From positions 103,550,507 to 103,614,506 of the forward strand of contig OY757011.1 of NCBI GenBank assembly GCA_963580285.1: 64,000 bases of DNA. Reading direction: 5' to 3'. Shown one piece after another: positions 33,174 through 43,330 of the stretch; position 1 is the stretch's first letter; every line of letters begins with the position of its first letter. Under the pieces are notes generated by a model. The model worked only from the letters and a program-made list of their open reading frames with translations. It was not told the DNA's origin and ran no database searches. The position numbers and the translations under genes were made by a program. The DNA comes from Lucinisca nassula. Its lineage: Eukaryota > Mollusca > Bivalvia > Lucinida > Lucinidae.

Positions 33174-33697
33174 TATGTCTCCCCCGAAAATTTTTTTTTT
33201 TGAGAGACATATTGTTTTTTCCCTGGGCTTCTGTCCGTCTGTTCGTCCGTCTGTCTGTCTGTCACAAAATCGTGTCCGCTGTATAACTTGAAAATCGTTA
33301 AAGCTATCTTCACAAAATTCATATAAATATTAATCAATATTAGACGACTTGCAGTGCCCAAGAACTATAACTCTAACATTAATACTTTTTAGCTCACCAG
33401 AGCCGAAGGCTCCGGGGGAGCTTATAGGATAGGCAGTTGTCCATCGTCTGCGTCGTCGTCGTCTGCGTTGTCTGCATCTGGTGACGTCAACACTTTTAAA
33501 CAACATCTCCTCTGAAGCCGCTAGGCCGATTGGGCCCAAATTTCATCTGTAGCATTCTTGGGTTGGGGGATTGAAAGTTTGTGTTTTTTATGGAATTCGG
33601 CTCATTAGTTTGGTTGCTATGGCAACTTAGAGTTCCCATAGACTTATAATGGGGAAAATCGAAAAATGGCATTTACTGCCAAGCTGCTGCAGATATT

Positions 33698-34839
33698 TAT
33701 GCCCCCAACTTTAAAAAAGTTGGGGGGCATATTGCTTCTGGCTTGTCCGTCCGTTAGTCCGTTAGTCCGTTCGTACGTCACGCTTTCTTGTGCATAGCAT
33801 ATCTTTAGAACCGTGTATGCTAGTGTTTTGAAATTTCATATATGGGTTCCTCATGAAAAAATAGTTGACCCGTATTTTTTTTCTTGTCCAAATTATCTCC
33901 CCTTCTTGAATTATTTCCCCTTTAATTAAATAACATAGAATTCTCGTTAGCAAGATATCTCAAAAAGTATTTGAGCTACAGCCTTGATATTTGGTATAGT
34001 GATTGGGACTAAGGAGGAGATTACCTGATTAAATTTTCAACCAATTCTATAAAATTTTGTTAGAGTTATGGCCCTTTGTAATTTTTTGCCACTCAATTGT
34101 GTTGCTTTCTGGTGCATAGCATATCTTTAGAACCGTGTATGCTAGTGTTTTGAAATTTCATATATGGGTTCCTCATGAAAAAATAGTTGACCCGTATTTT
34201 TTTTCTTGTCCAAATTATCTCCCCTTCTTGAATTATTTCCCCTTTAATTAAATAACATAGAATTCTCGTTAGCAAGATATCTCAAAAAGTATTTGAGCTA
34301 CAGCCTTGATATTTGGTATAGTGATTGGGACTAAGGAGGAGACTACCTGATTAAATTTTCAACCGATTCGATAAAATTTTGTTAGAGTTATGGCCCTTTG
34401 TAATTTTTTGCTACTCAATTGTGTTGCTTTCTGGTGCATAGCATATCTTCAGAACCGTGTATGCTAGTGTTTTGAAATTTCATATATGAGTTCCTCATGA
34501 AAAAATAGTTGACCCGTATTTTTTTTCTTGTCCAAATTATCTCCCCTTCTTGAATTATTTCCCCTTTAATTAAAAAACATAGAATTCTCGTTAAGAGTTT
34601 CATTGATGATACTTGGTACATGCTTGGAACTAGGAGTGAAATTTTTATGCAGGCATCCATGTTTGACCTTGACCTAGATTTCATGGTTTGGTGACTTTGC
34701 GCCTCCACAGGCGCGACATAGCCTTCGGGGGAATTCTTGTTGTATGTTTTTGAGTCTTTAACAATATTTGTTGAATATTTTGCCATCTAAGGACAAGCAA
34801 AGGTTGGGGGCATTGTGTTTTACAAACACCATTTCTAGT
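33698..34839 (+). mobile_element. Helentron-like element E, inserted in B
   Basis: Starts ATGCCCCCAACTTTAAAAAA then GTTGGGGGGCAT hairpin and GTCCGTCCGTTAGTCCGTT; 321-bp units (GTGCATAGCATATCTTTAGA, GGGTTCCTCATGAAAAAATA); subterminal GGTTGGGGGCAT, GTGTTTTACAAACAC hairpin, ATTTCTAGTT. The empty site GCAGATATTTTGACAAAAC is preserved at 35153-35172, so insertion was into a T-run with no duplication beyond it. A 3' fragment of array N (34590-34738) sits inside. Confidence 0.8.
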
Positions 34840-35808
34840 TTGACAAAACTTTCATAGAAATATTCCTTAGGCAATCTACTATCTGCCATATTATTTTAGG
34901 CCTACTGCTCATTTGTATTGGTTGCCATGGAAACCAAATTGAAAAAAATAGAAAAAAAATACTAAAAAAATCATCTCCTCAGGAACCGTTGCTCTATGAG
35001 GCTGAGAGTTTATGAAAATATTCACCATATTTGCCATTACAGGTTTTGTGTTTTTTATGAAATTCGGCTCTTTAGTTTTGTTGCTATGGCAACTTAGATT
35101 TTCCATAGACTTATAATGGGGAAAATTGAAAAATGGCATCTGCTGCCAAGTTATTGCAGATATTTTGACAAAACTTTATAGAAATGTTCCTTGAGTAAAT
35201 GTCTCTCAGCCATATGCTTTAATGCCAACATGGGGGTCCCCCAGGTTAAGCGGGGGCCATGCCCCACCCCCTCCACTTCATAAAAGGCCATATAACTCGG
35301 AAACCATCCAGATCCCCACCCCAAAACCATATAAATTCTTGTTTCTTATGATAAGATGCATTCAGTGACACCAACCTGGGGGTCCCCCGGTACGTGCCAG
35401 GGTCATCCCCACCCCCTCCATTCCATAAAAGGCCCAATATCTTGGAAACCTTACAGATCCCCACCCCTAAACCATATATATTCTCGTTTCTTATGAAAAT
35501 ATACATTCACTGACACCAACTTGGGGGTCTCCCGGGGTGTGCCTGGGCCTTGCCCCACCCCTTCTTCTTCACAAAAGGCCATATATCTCAGAAACCATTT
35601 AGATCCCCACCCCAAAACCATATATATTCTTGTTCCTTATGATAAGACGCATTCAGAGACATCAACCTGGGGGTCCCCCGGCTTGTGCCGGGGTCATGCC
35701 CCACCCCCTCCCTTATCATAAAAGACCTAATATCTTGGAAACCTTACAGATCCCCACCCCTAAACCCTATATATTCTTGTTCCTTATGAAGAGACTCATT
35801 CATTGACA

Positions 35809-35974
35809 TAGAAGCCTCCGTGGTCGAGTGGTTACGCTACTCGCCTTGTAAACCAGGGGTCGCAGGTTCGATCCCGGGCTTCTCCAGACTTTCGGATGGG
35901 TCTATAAACCGAGGTCCTGTCTCAGTATGACCTTAGCTGTTGGTGGGACGTAAAATTGAAATACTCACTCACTC
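35809..35974 (+). repeat. SINE family S3 with 15-bp duplication
   Basis: Duplication ACTCATTCATTGACA at 35794-35808 and 35975-35989. Head GCCTCCGTGGTCGAGTGGTT, CAGGTTCGATCCCGG, tail GGTGGGACGTAAAATTG and ACTC repeats. Confidence 0.88.
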
Positions 35975-37056
35975 ACTCATTCATTGACACCAATTTGGGG
36001 GTCTTCCTGGGTGCGCTGGGACCTTGCCCCACCCCTCCACTTCACAAAAGGCCATCTATCTCAGAAACCATTCAGATCCCCACCCCAAAGCCTCTTGTTT
36101 CTTATGATATGACGCATTCATTGACTCTAACCTTGGGGTCCCCCAGGATGTGCCGGAATCGTGCCCCACCCTTCATTTCATTAAAGACCCAATATCTTGG
36201 AAACCTTACAGATCCCCACCCCTAACCATATATATTGTTGTCCTTATGATAAGACACATTCATTGACGTAAACCTGGAGGTCTTCCGGGCCAAGCCAGGG
36301 CCTTGCCCCACCCACCACTTCACAAAAGGCTATACAAAAGGAACAGAAACTGTTCGGAGCCTCACACCTAAAGCATATATAATTATCTTCTTTGTGATAA
36401 GACACATTCAAATAACACTAGCTCGGGAGTCATCCGGACTGCCTGGGTCATGCCCCACTGCTGTACTTCATTAAAAGCCATATATCTCAGAAATCATTCA
36501 GATCCCCACCCATAAACTATAATATTCTTGTTCCTTATGATAAGACTCGTTCAGTCACACCAACCTGGGGGTCACTTTGTGCTACGGCAATGCGCCCCGC
36601 CCCTCCACTTTCAAAGGCCATATATTTCAGAAACCACTCAAATTCCCACCCCATAATCATATATGTTCTTGTTCCTTATCAATAGCACACCCACTTGGGG
36701 GTCGCAGGGGCCATTCCTCTCCTCTCCAACGTCATAGAAGGGCCTCATATATCAGAAACCATTCAGATTCTCACCCATAAACCATATATATATATATTCT
36801 TGGTCCTTATAGGGACAACAATCTTGGGCTTTCCTGGGATCAACAGGACATGCCCCAACCCCTCTACCGCTTAAGAGGCCTTATAACTCTGGTATACAGA
36901 TCCCCACTGCTAGACCATATTTATTCTTATTCCTTATGATAAGACGCATTTAGTGATACCAGCCAGGGCTCCATTGGGTCCATGCGCTACACCCTCTACT
37001 TAATAAAAGGCCTAATGGTTTAGATACTGAGTCCAGATGGATGCTCATTTGGATAT

Positions 37057-37281
37057 TTTTTTTTTTTTTTTGGTTTGGGTTTTACGGCCCTTTCAAGATT
37101 ATTTCACTCATATCGAGCCGATCGTTAATCATAGGTGGGCGAAAACCGGAGTACCCGGAGAAAAACCACCTGACCTTCCGTTGCAGAACTTGGCGTCTCA
37201 CACGCGAGGCTCGAACCCACAGCGGTGAGAGACCTAATGACTAAGAGTCAGCGCTCTTATCCATTAGGCCACGGAGGCCCG
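37057..37281 (-). repeat. SINE family S4 with 15-bp duplication and poly(A)
   Basis: Duplication TGCTCATTTGGATAT at 37042-37056 and 37282-37296. Poly-T on plus (poly-A tail), then GGGTTTTACGGCCCTTTCAA ... TTAGGCCACGGAGGCCC (head). A clean retroposon insertion in a monomer of element B. Confidence 0.9.
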
Positions 37282-38761
37282 TGCTCATTTGGATATAGGG
37301 GTTCATTTGGGAGACTTTATAATTGGTAGATTAAAATGATGTCATGTTAAAATACATGTACATGGCTGTCATTGGGCAGTGCCCACCAGAGCTCTAGTGA
37401 GCATAGTGGCCCATGGGCCTCTTGTTGAATTATCTCCCTTTGAAGTTTGTTGGTATGTATGTATGGGCAAATCGTGTCCAGTCAATAACTTTCTTATTTT
37501 CAGATGGATTTTGAAATTACTTGGCAGAAATGTTAACCACCATGAGACAATGTGTTGCATGCATGACCCAGGTTGGTACCTCAAAGATCAAGGTCAAACT
37601 TAGAGGTCAAAGGTCAAAAAGGGGCCTTTTTTCGTGTTTGGTCAGTAACTTTCTTATTTCTAGATGGATTTTGAAATTGTTTGGCAGAAATGTTTACAAC
37701 CATGAGTCGATGTGTTGTGTGCATGACCCAGGTTGGTACCTCAAAGGTCAAGGTCATACAGAGGTCAAAGGTAAAAAAAGGGCCTTTTTTCGTGTTTTGT
37801 CAATAACTTTCTTATTTTTAGATAGAATTTGAAATTACTTGGCAGAAATGTTAAGTATCATGGCACAATGAGTTGCACGCATGATTCAGGTTGGTACCTC
37901 AAAGGTCAAGGTCATACATAGAGGTCAAACGTCAAAAAAGGGGCCTTTTTGTGTTCCGTCAATAACTTTCTTATTTTAGATGGATTTTGAAATTACTTGG
38001 CAGAAATGCTAACCACCATGAGACGATGTGTCTCTTGCATGACCCATGTTGATACCTCAAAGGTCAAGGTCATACATAGAGGTCAAAGATAAAAGGGCCT
38101 TTTTATGTGTTCATTCAATAACTTTCTTATTCCTGGATAGATTGTGAAATTTCTTGGCAGAATTGTTAACCATCATGAGACGATGTGTTGCGCACTAGAC
38201 TCAGGTCGGTACCTCCGAGGTCAAGGTCACACTAAGAGGTTAAAGGTAAAAAAAAGTCTTTTTTTTGTGTCCAGTCAATAACTTTTTTATTTCTGGATCG
38301 ACTTTTTAAAGTAATGATGCAGAAATGTTCATCTTCAATAGATGATGAGTTGTGTGCAAGAGGAAGGTCCATCCCTCCAATGTCAAGGCCATACCTAGAG
38401 GTCAAAGGTAAAAAAAGGGGCTTTTTTGTGTACAGTCAATAACTTTTTTATTCTTTTAATGGATTATGAAATCACTTGGCAGAAATGTGAACCATCATGA
38501 GGTGATGTGTTGTACCTCAAAGGTCAAGGCCATACTTAGAGGTCAAAGGTAAAAAAGGGCTGTTTTGTGTATGGTCAATAACTTTCTTATTTCTCTATAA
38601 CTTTTTAAAGTTACCTTGCAGAAATGTTCATCTTTATTAGATGATGTGTTGCACACAAGACCAAGGTCCATACCTCCAATGTCAAGGTCATACTTAGAGG
38701 TCAAAAAGGGGGAGACATCTGTGTTTTTGTAGAAAAACAAATTCTAGTTCTGATTTAACTT

Positions 38762-38842
38762 TCAAAAGTATGTTGCATGCACTCATTAGAATCGCCTTGA
38801 TGAGGCAATTCTAATGAGTGCACGCAACATACTTTTATTTTG
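38762..38842. repeat. GCATGCACTCATTAGAATCG palindrome
   Basis: AAAGTATGTTGCATGCACTC and ATTAGAATCGCCTTGATGAG face their complement with essentially no loop, about 80 bp. Followed by a second foldback, 38843-38955 (AGAAGATCATACAGATATCC / GGATATCTTTACGATCTTCT). Confidence 0.75.
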
Positions 38843-39009
38843 TAGAAGATCATACAGATATCCCAATGTTATCGCCAGGACAGGTTTCGTCATAGCACCT
38901 GGTCATGAGGCAAAATGGCGATAGCATCAGTCAGGATATCTTTACGATCTTCTATAAATTAAATGTATGCACTCAATAGAATCACCTCATTCAACCTCAG
39001 TAATTTGTG

Positions 39010-39190
39010 AGCCTCGATAGCGCAGTGGTTAATGCGTTCGACTTATGATTGAGAGGTTGTGTGTTTGAATCCGGCCACCAGTATCGAGGTGTTTCCTTGG
39101 GCAAGACACGTGAGGACACTGCCCCACTCCACCCAGGTGTAATTGGGTAGCAGCGGTGTAAAAGCCACTGCCTCTCTCTCGTGCGTGTGA
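39010..39190 (+). repeat. SINE family S6, tRNA-like head
   Basis: GAGCCTCGATAGCGCAGTGG and GTGTTTGAATCCGGCC resemble A and B boxes; body continues with TTTCCTTGGGCAAGACACG, a phrase common in invertebrate SINEs. Confidence 0.65.
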
Positions 39191-39844
39191 AAAACCGGAA
39201 TGAGCACGGGGTAATACCATTTTCTATACCTGTGTTGTCGACCGAGCCGGTACTGTGTAAAGCTGCTGTCGACCGAGAAATACGGTTGTCCACCGAGCAG
39301 TACGGATGTCGACAGAGGAGGGTAGTGGATAAATTCGCTGTAAATGTGTTATTTTTGTGTATGTCTGTCCATTTTTGTGGTGTCAAATCGTTTGTGAAAT
39401 AGTTTGCTGTTGTTTCAAGTGTTTTGGAAGTCTAACTGATAGCCTGTTTTGACACTTAGCGGAATTAAATGGGAAAATATATAAAATAAGTACTTCCGGG
39501 GAAATGTGTGGCTCTTATTCAGTGTCATGGAATATCGAGGACGAAATGATGCAGATACATCATTAACATACGCGATAACCTTTTATTTGTGTGTCAACAT
39601 GTCTTTATATGCATCTGTGGAACTGTTTATAGTTTCATCGATACGGCTGTCGATGAAGTGAAAGTTTGCGGGGTACAGTTGTCGACGTTACTGGGTACGG
39701 ATGTCGATGATTCAACGAGGGTGTAAGGGACAGATTTACTGGAAATTAACCCCAGTTAAACAATGAAATACTTTTGCATTCTTCGTCAGGCTTTGTTTGT
39801 TTGTTTGAAATGGCTGATTGATAATGAACTATCGTTGCTTTGTT

Positions 39845-40093
39845 TCGTTTGTTTGATTTGAGGTTTAACGTCCCTGTCAAGACTGTAAAGGTCATTTTGG
39901 AGACGTTTCTTCCAACTTTGTGGGCGAAAACCTGAGTACCCGGAGAAAAACCACCTGACCTTCCGTTGCAGAATTTGGCATCTCACTTGTGACCCGAGCG
40001 AGGCTCGAACCACAGCGGTGAGAGACCTAATGATCAAGAGTCAACGCTCTTAACGAGTGAACACTCTTAACCACTAGGCCACGGAGGCCCGTC
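39845..40093 (-). repeat. Chimeric SINE: S4 head joined to S1 tail
   Basis: On minus it begins GGGCCTCCGTGGCCTAGTGG (S4 head) and continues with S4 body to GGTACTCAGGTTTTCGCCCAC, then switches to AAAGTTGGAAGAAACGTCTC, the S1 3' part, ending GACGTTAAACCTCAAATC. The switch is near 39925. Confidence 0.75.
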
Positions 40094-40117
40094 AACAATG
40101 AGATTGGTCATTAGGTT

Positions 40118-40195
40118 TTTAGCTCACCTAGCCGCAAGCTCAGCAAGTGAGTATACTCATGCCCCGGCATCCGTCGTCGTCCGTTCACATTCTGC
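40118..40195 (+). repeat. 5' fragment of a TTTTTAGCTCACC element
   Basis: TTTTTAGCTCACCTAGCCGC, a short hairpin, then GTCGTCGTCCG, as in elements A and B. It is cut by the CATCACGAAAACA element that follows; no matching 3' end is seen. Confidence 0.55.
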
Positions 40196-40469
40196 AAACA
40201 TCTCATCCATCACGAAAACACGCCTATGTAATATTGACCCCCGTAAACCCCACTTTTATATAGTTACACTGGGGTTTACAGGCGTATATATTATTTTTCT
40301 AATTTCAGCAAAAACAGATTGTGGGAATTCGTTAGAACCGCCTCGTCGAGGCTATTCTAACGAGTGGCCTCAATCTATGTTTAGAGCAGAAATAAGCAAA
40401 ATTCAGTGCGAAAAGTTTCATATTGAGAGGCGTATTTATGGGGCGCCGTTTTACTATTTATTCCGTATT

Positions 40470-40835
40470 TATGGATATCCATAATTATTTATGGATATCC
40501 ATAATTCGAATTATCGATATCCATAAATCGATGTGAATTAATGATATACATAAATCGAATAATGGATATCCATTATTCGATTTATTGATATCCATAAATT
40601 GAATTATGGATATCCATTATTTGGCTGATTTATGGATATCCATAAATCAAATTATGGATATCCATAAATCAAATTATGGATATCCATTAATCGTTTTATG
40701 GATATCATTAATTTAGATCGAAATATGGATATCCATTAATCGAATTATGGATATCCTTAATTCGAATTATGGATATCCATTATTCGGCTGATTTATGGAT
40801 ATCCATAAATCGAATTATGGATATCCATAATTCTC
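40470..40835. repeat. Palindromic satellite, GGATATCC units
   Basis: About 16 occurrences of ATGGATATCCATAA/T separated by ATCGAATT- or AATTCGAATT-type linkers, spacing about 20-25 bp. A smaller inverted block is at 42295-42415. Confidence 0.85.
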
Positions 40836-41003
40836 CTCTGCATATAAACCTAATGAATAATGACTGCTCCCTTTGCAAAAAAAAAAAAAAAAAACTCGAC
40901 TATTTGCGTCAGATTTCCGATTTAGGTGTGTAATTAAAGCCGGGATGGAGGGGGAGAAAATGTCGGGTAGGCTTAGTGGTGGCCTATGGTGTGGGAGAGA
41001 TAT

Positions 41004-41540
41004 GTTTTTTTGATTTGAGGTTTAACGTCCCCTTCAATGTTATTTAGGGCATTTTGGAGACGTTGCTTCAAGTTGGTCATTAAGCCTTCATTGAGATTAA
41101 ATGACATCTCAATCCTGCCGGCTTCGGTAGCTCAGTCAGATGCGCGTCTGACTGGTGATCAGGAGGAAGCAGGTTCGATACCTGCCGGGGTCGGCAACAT
41201 TCTTTCGTGGAGATTGATCATGAAATATTTCCTATAGTCATTCTCTCCCTTCCGCTGATTCAAGCAGGGCAGTTGTCAGTTTCTGCCGAAAGGATGTGCA
41301 CTGTACTGGTTAACTGCTTACGTATAAGCCTGCCCAGGAAAAGTGTAGATAGGTCAACTGACCGGCTCAAAAATGACCTAAATTAGTGTTGACTGTGCTG
41401 TTAAATTCAAATACAAACAAACAAACAAACATCTCAATCCCTGTCGCCCATTGGACAGACTTAGACCTTCTAAATGATTTAACAGTACTCTCAGCTCATG
41501 CAGCCAAATCTATTTCTCCAAGCCCCAATGGGCGGGGGCC
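41004..41540 (-). repeat. SINE S1 split by SINE S2
   Basis: S1 pieces 41004-41115 and 41441-41540 surround a plus-strand S2 at 41116-41428. S2 is flanked by ACATCTCAATCC at 41104-41115 and 41429-41440. S2 head GGTAGCTCAGTCAGATGCGC and GGTTCGATACCTGCC, tail (AAAC)n. Confidence 0.85.
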
Positions 41541-41593
41541 AGGAGATATATCTGAATCTGCCTGGTACTCCATACATCTCAAGAAGAGGATTA

Positions 41594-41893
41594 TTTTGTT
41601 TGTTTGATTTGAGGTTTAACGTCCCCGTAAACTCTGTAAATGTCATTTTGGAGACGTTGCTTCCAATTTTGTGGGACTTTTACCCGACCTTGAGATGAAA
41701 TGACATCTCAAGCCCTGTCGCCCAATGAACCAATAGGGTTTTTTAACATGGACGGACCGACTCGTACCGCTTTGCCTGGGCAGGCTTAGATCCTTTAAGC
41801 AGTTTACCAGTACTCGTGTGCGGGTCGGTTTCAGCTCTGCGTGGAAGCATCATGCAGCCCATCTATTTCTTCAAGCCCCGATGGGCAGGGGCC
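41594..41893 (-). repeat. SINE family S1, full length
   Basis: The plus strand begins TTTGTTTGATTTGAGGTTTA and ends GATGGGCAGGGGCC. Other S1 copies nearby: 44045-44230 (plus), 44367-44652, 45115-45405 and 46050-46260 (minus). Confidence 0.75.
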
Positions 41894-42268
41894 GTCAAAA
41901 AGAGTGTTATATGGATATATTTTAATACTATATATAACGACCATGTGCATTTTTCTCCAGAAAACATGCGCAGATTGCCTGTTTGGATCATTATAATCTT
42001 TCGTCCGATTAGGTGCGCAGTCCTCATAGAGGTGATTCCAGAGGGACCGGATGCGTTGACTGGAATTTCCAGATCTTACGGCTGGTTCAGATATTTAACT
42101 GCACACATGGCGGGCGTTCAGTGTATGCCGTCCGTTGCTTTGGAAGCCTTACGGGCTGAAAAGGCTGCACGGCAGATAGGTCCCTTTGACCGGCCATCAT
42201 CTTCCAGCGATGATGAAGGCCTTGAAGGTTTTGAAGATTTTTGTACAATAAACAATCACGTGTTTTAG
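41894..42268 (+). other. Unidentified ORF inside the GGATATCC element
   Basis: About 124 codons open after the S1 repeat, ending MAGVQCMPSVALEALRAEKA then RPSSSSDDEGLEGFEDF. The acidic/Ser-rich end looks protein-like, but there is no recognisable domain and the upstream part of the ORF is SINE sequence. It may be a captured exon or a transposon remnant. Confidence 0.25.
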
Positions 42269-42835
42269 GGAGAAATCATTACACCAAAAGCTTTGGCGGT
42301 GATTTGTGGATATCCAAAATTCGAATTATGGATATCCATAAATCAATCTGAATTATGGATATCCATAAATCGAATTATAGATATCCATTATTCCGCTGAT
42401 TTATGGATATCTATAAATACGGATTAAATAGTAAAACGGTGCCCCATACGTGTTTTCGTAATGTCTGAAAACCGATTGGCCAATCAAAGCCAACATGTTT
42501 TGAACCTCTTTGGGTAGGGGGAACGCTAGTTTGTTCGCGACATCTGGGTCACATGACCAAGATGGCTATCACACCCATATATGGTTAAACCATTGAAACG
42601 CTTCTCTAGGACCAGTCAAGAAACTTTGTATGTAACAGATAGGACTCCAGCACATCATAATTTGTTAAAATGATGATCTTAGGATTACCCCGAACTTATC
42701 TCCAGACACGGTCAAATTTTACAACCTGTCCTTTTCTATAGGAAAAATTAAAATAATTAATTTTTCAGAAACTATTACAGCCAGTGAAAGTTGGTAGGCA
42801 ACTAATTGAGATTCTTCACATGTGTGTGGATTTGG

Positions 42836-42996
42836 TGAGTGAGTGTTTGAGTTTTTCGTCCCACCAACAACTAAGGTCATAATGGAGACGCCACCTCGGT
42901 TTAAAGACTCATCCGAATGTCCGGAGAAGCCAGGAATCGATCCTGCGACCCCTAGTTTACAAGGCGAGTAGCGTAACCACTACACCACGGAGGAGT
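42836..42996 (-). repeat. SINE family S3 copy
   Basis: The plus strand reads GTGAGTGAGTGTTTGAGTTT, CGTCCCACCAACAACTAAGG ... ACAAGGCGAGTAGCGTAACC, so the head is at the right. Confidence 0.72.
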
Positions 42997-43004
42997 CTGT
43001 GTGG

Positions 43005-43330
43005 ATTTGGTACCGATTCCTCACATGTGTGAAGTATTGGTATCAAATACACTCTTGTGTGAGATATTGGTACCAATTCTTCTCATGTGTGAGGAATCGG
43101 TACCAGTTAGATACACGTAAGACAGGTGTAATAGTAATTGGTACAAATTCTCCACACCCCATAAACACAGGTCACAGGTGTGACGATTACTTACCATTTC
43201 TTTACACGTCAGACATTGTCAACGAAATCTTCACGTGTGAGGAATTGATACCAATTCTTAACACCCTATAAAAAGTCGCACTAGTTTTTCACAGGTGTGA
43301 CGAATACTTACAAATTCTTTATAAGTCAGA
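43005..43330. repeat. Short repeats CACATGTGTGAGGAATTGGTACC
   Basis: Degenerate copies of CACAtGTGTGAg followed by aTTGGTACCAATTC at irregular 35-60-bp spacing, in both orientations because both halves are near-palindromic. Confidence 0.65.

Larger units (their letters stand above)
33386..37425 (+). mobile_element. Helentron-like element B, inserted in D
   Basis: Same ends and 145-bp unit type as element A: TTTTTAGCTCACCAGAGCCG at 33386 and GGCCCATGGGCCTCTTGTT at the right end. Contains element E (33698-34839), a SINE S3 (35809-35974) and a SINE S4 (37057-37281). Confidence 0.78.
33174..38748 (+). mobile_element. Helentron-like element D, host of nested B and E
   Basis: 5' part 33174-33385: TATGTCTCCCCCGAAAATTT..GAGAGACATA hairpin and TCCGTCTGTTCGTCCGTCTG. 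3' part 37426-38748: about seven 160-175-bp units (CAATAACTTTCTTATTTCTA, TTACTTGGCAGAAATGTTAA, TACCTCAAAGGTCAAGGTCA), then AAGGGGGAGACATC complementary to the 5' arm, TGTTTTTGTAGAAAAACA hairpin and ATTCTAGTT. The middle is element B. Confidence 0.72.
40208..42463. mobile_element. CATCACGAAAACA element with two GGATATCC satellite blocks
   Basis: Left CATCACGAAAACACGCCTAT, right CGTGTTTTCGTAATG inverted. Further inside, TTTTACTATTTATTCCGTAT (40449) and ATACGGATTAAATAGTAAAA (42418) are inverted and each opens an array of palindromic TTATGGATATCCATAAATCG units (40470-40835 and 42295-42415). Between them lie SINEs and an unidentified ORF. Confidence 0.6.
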
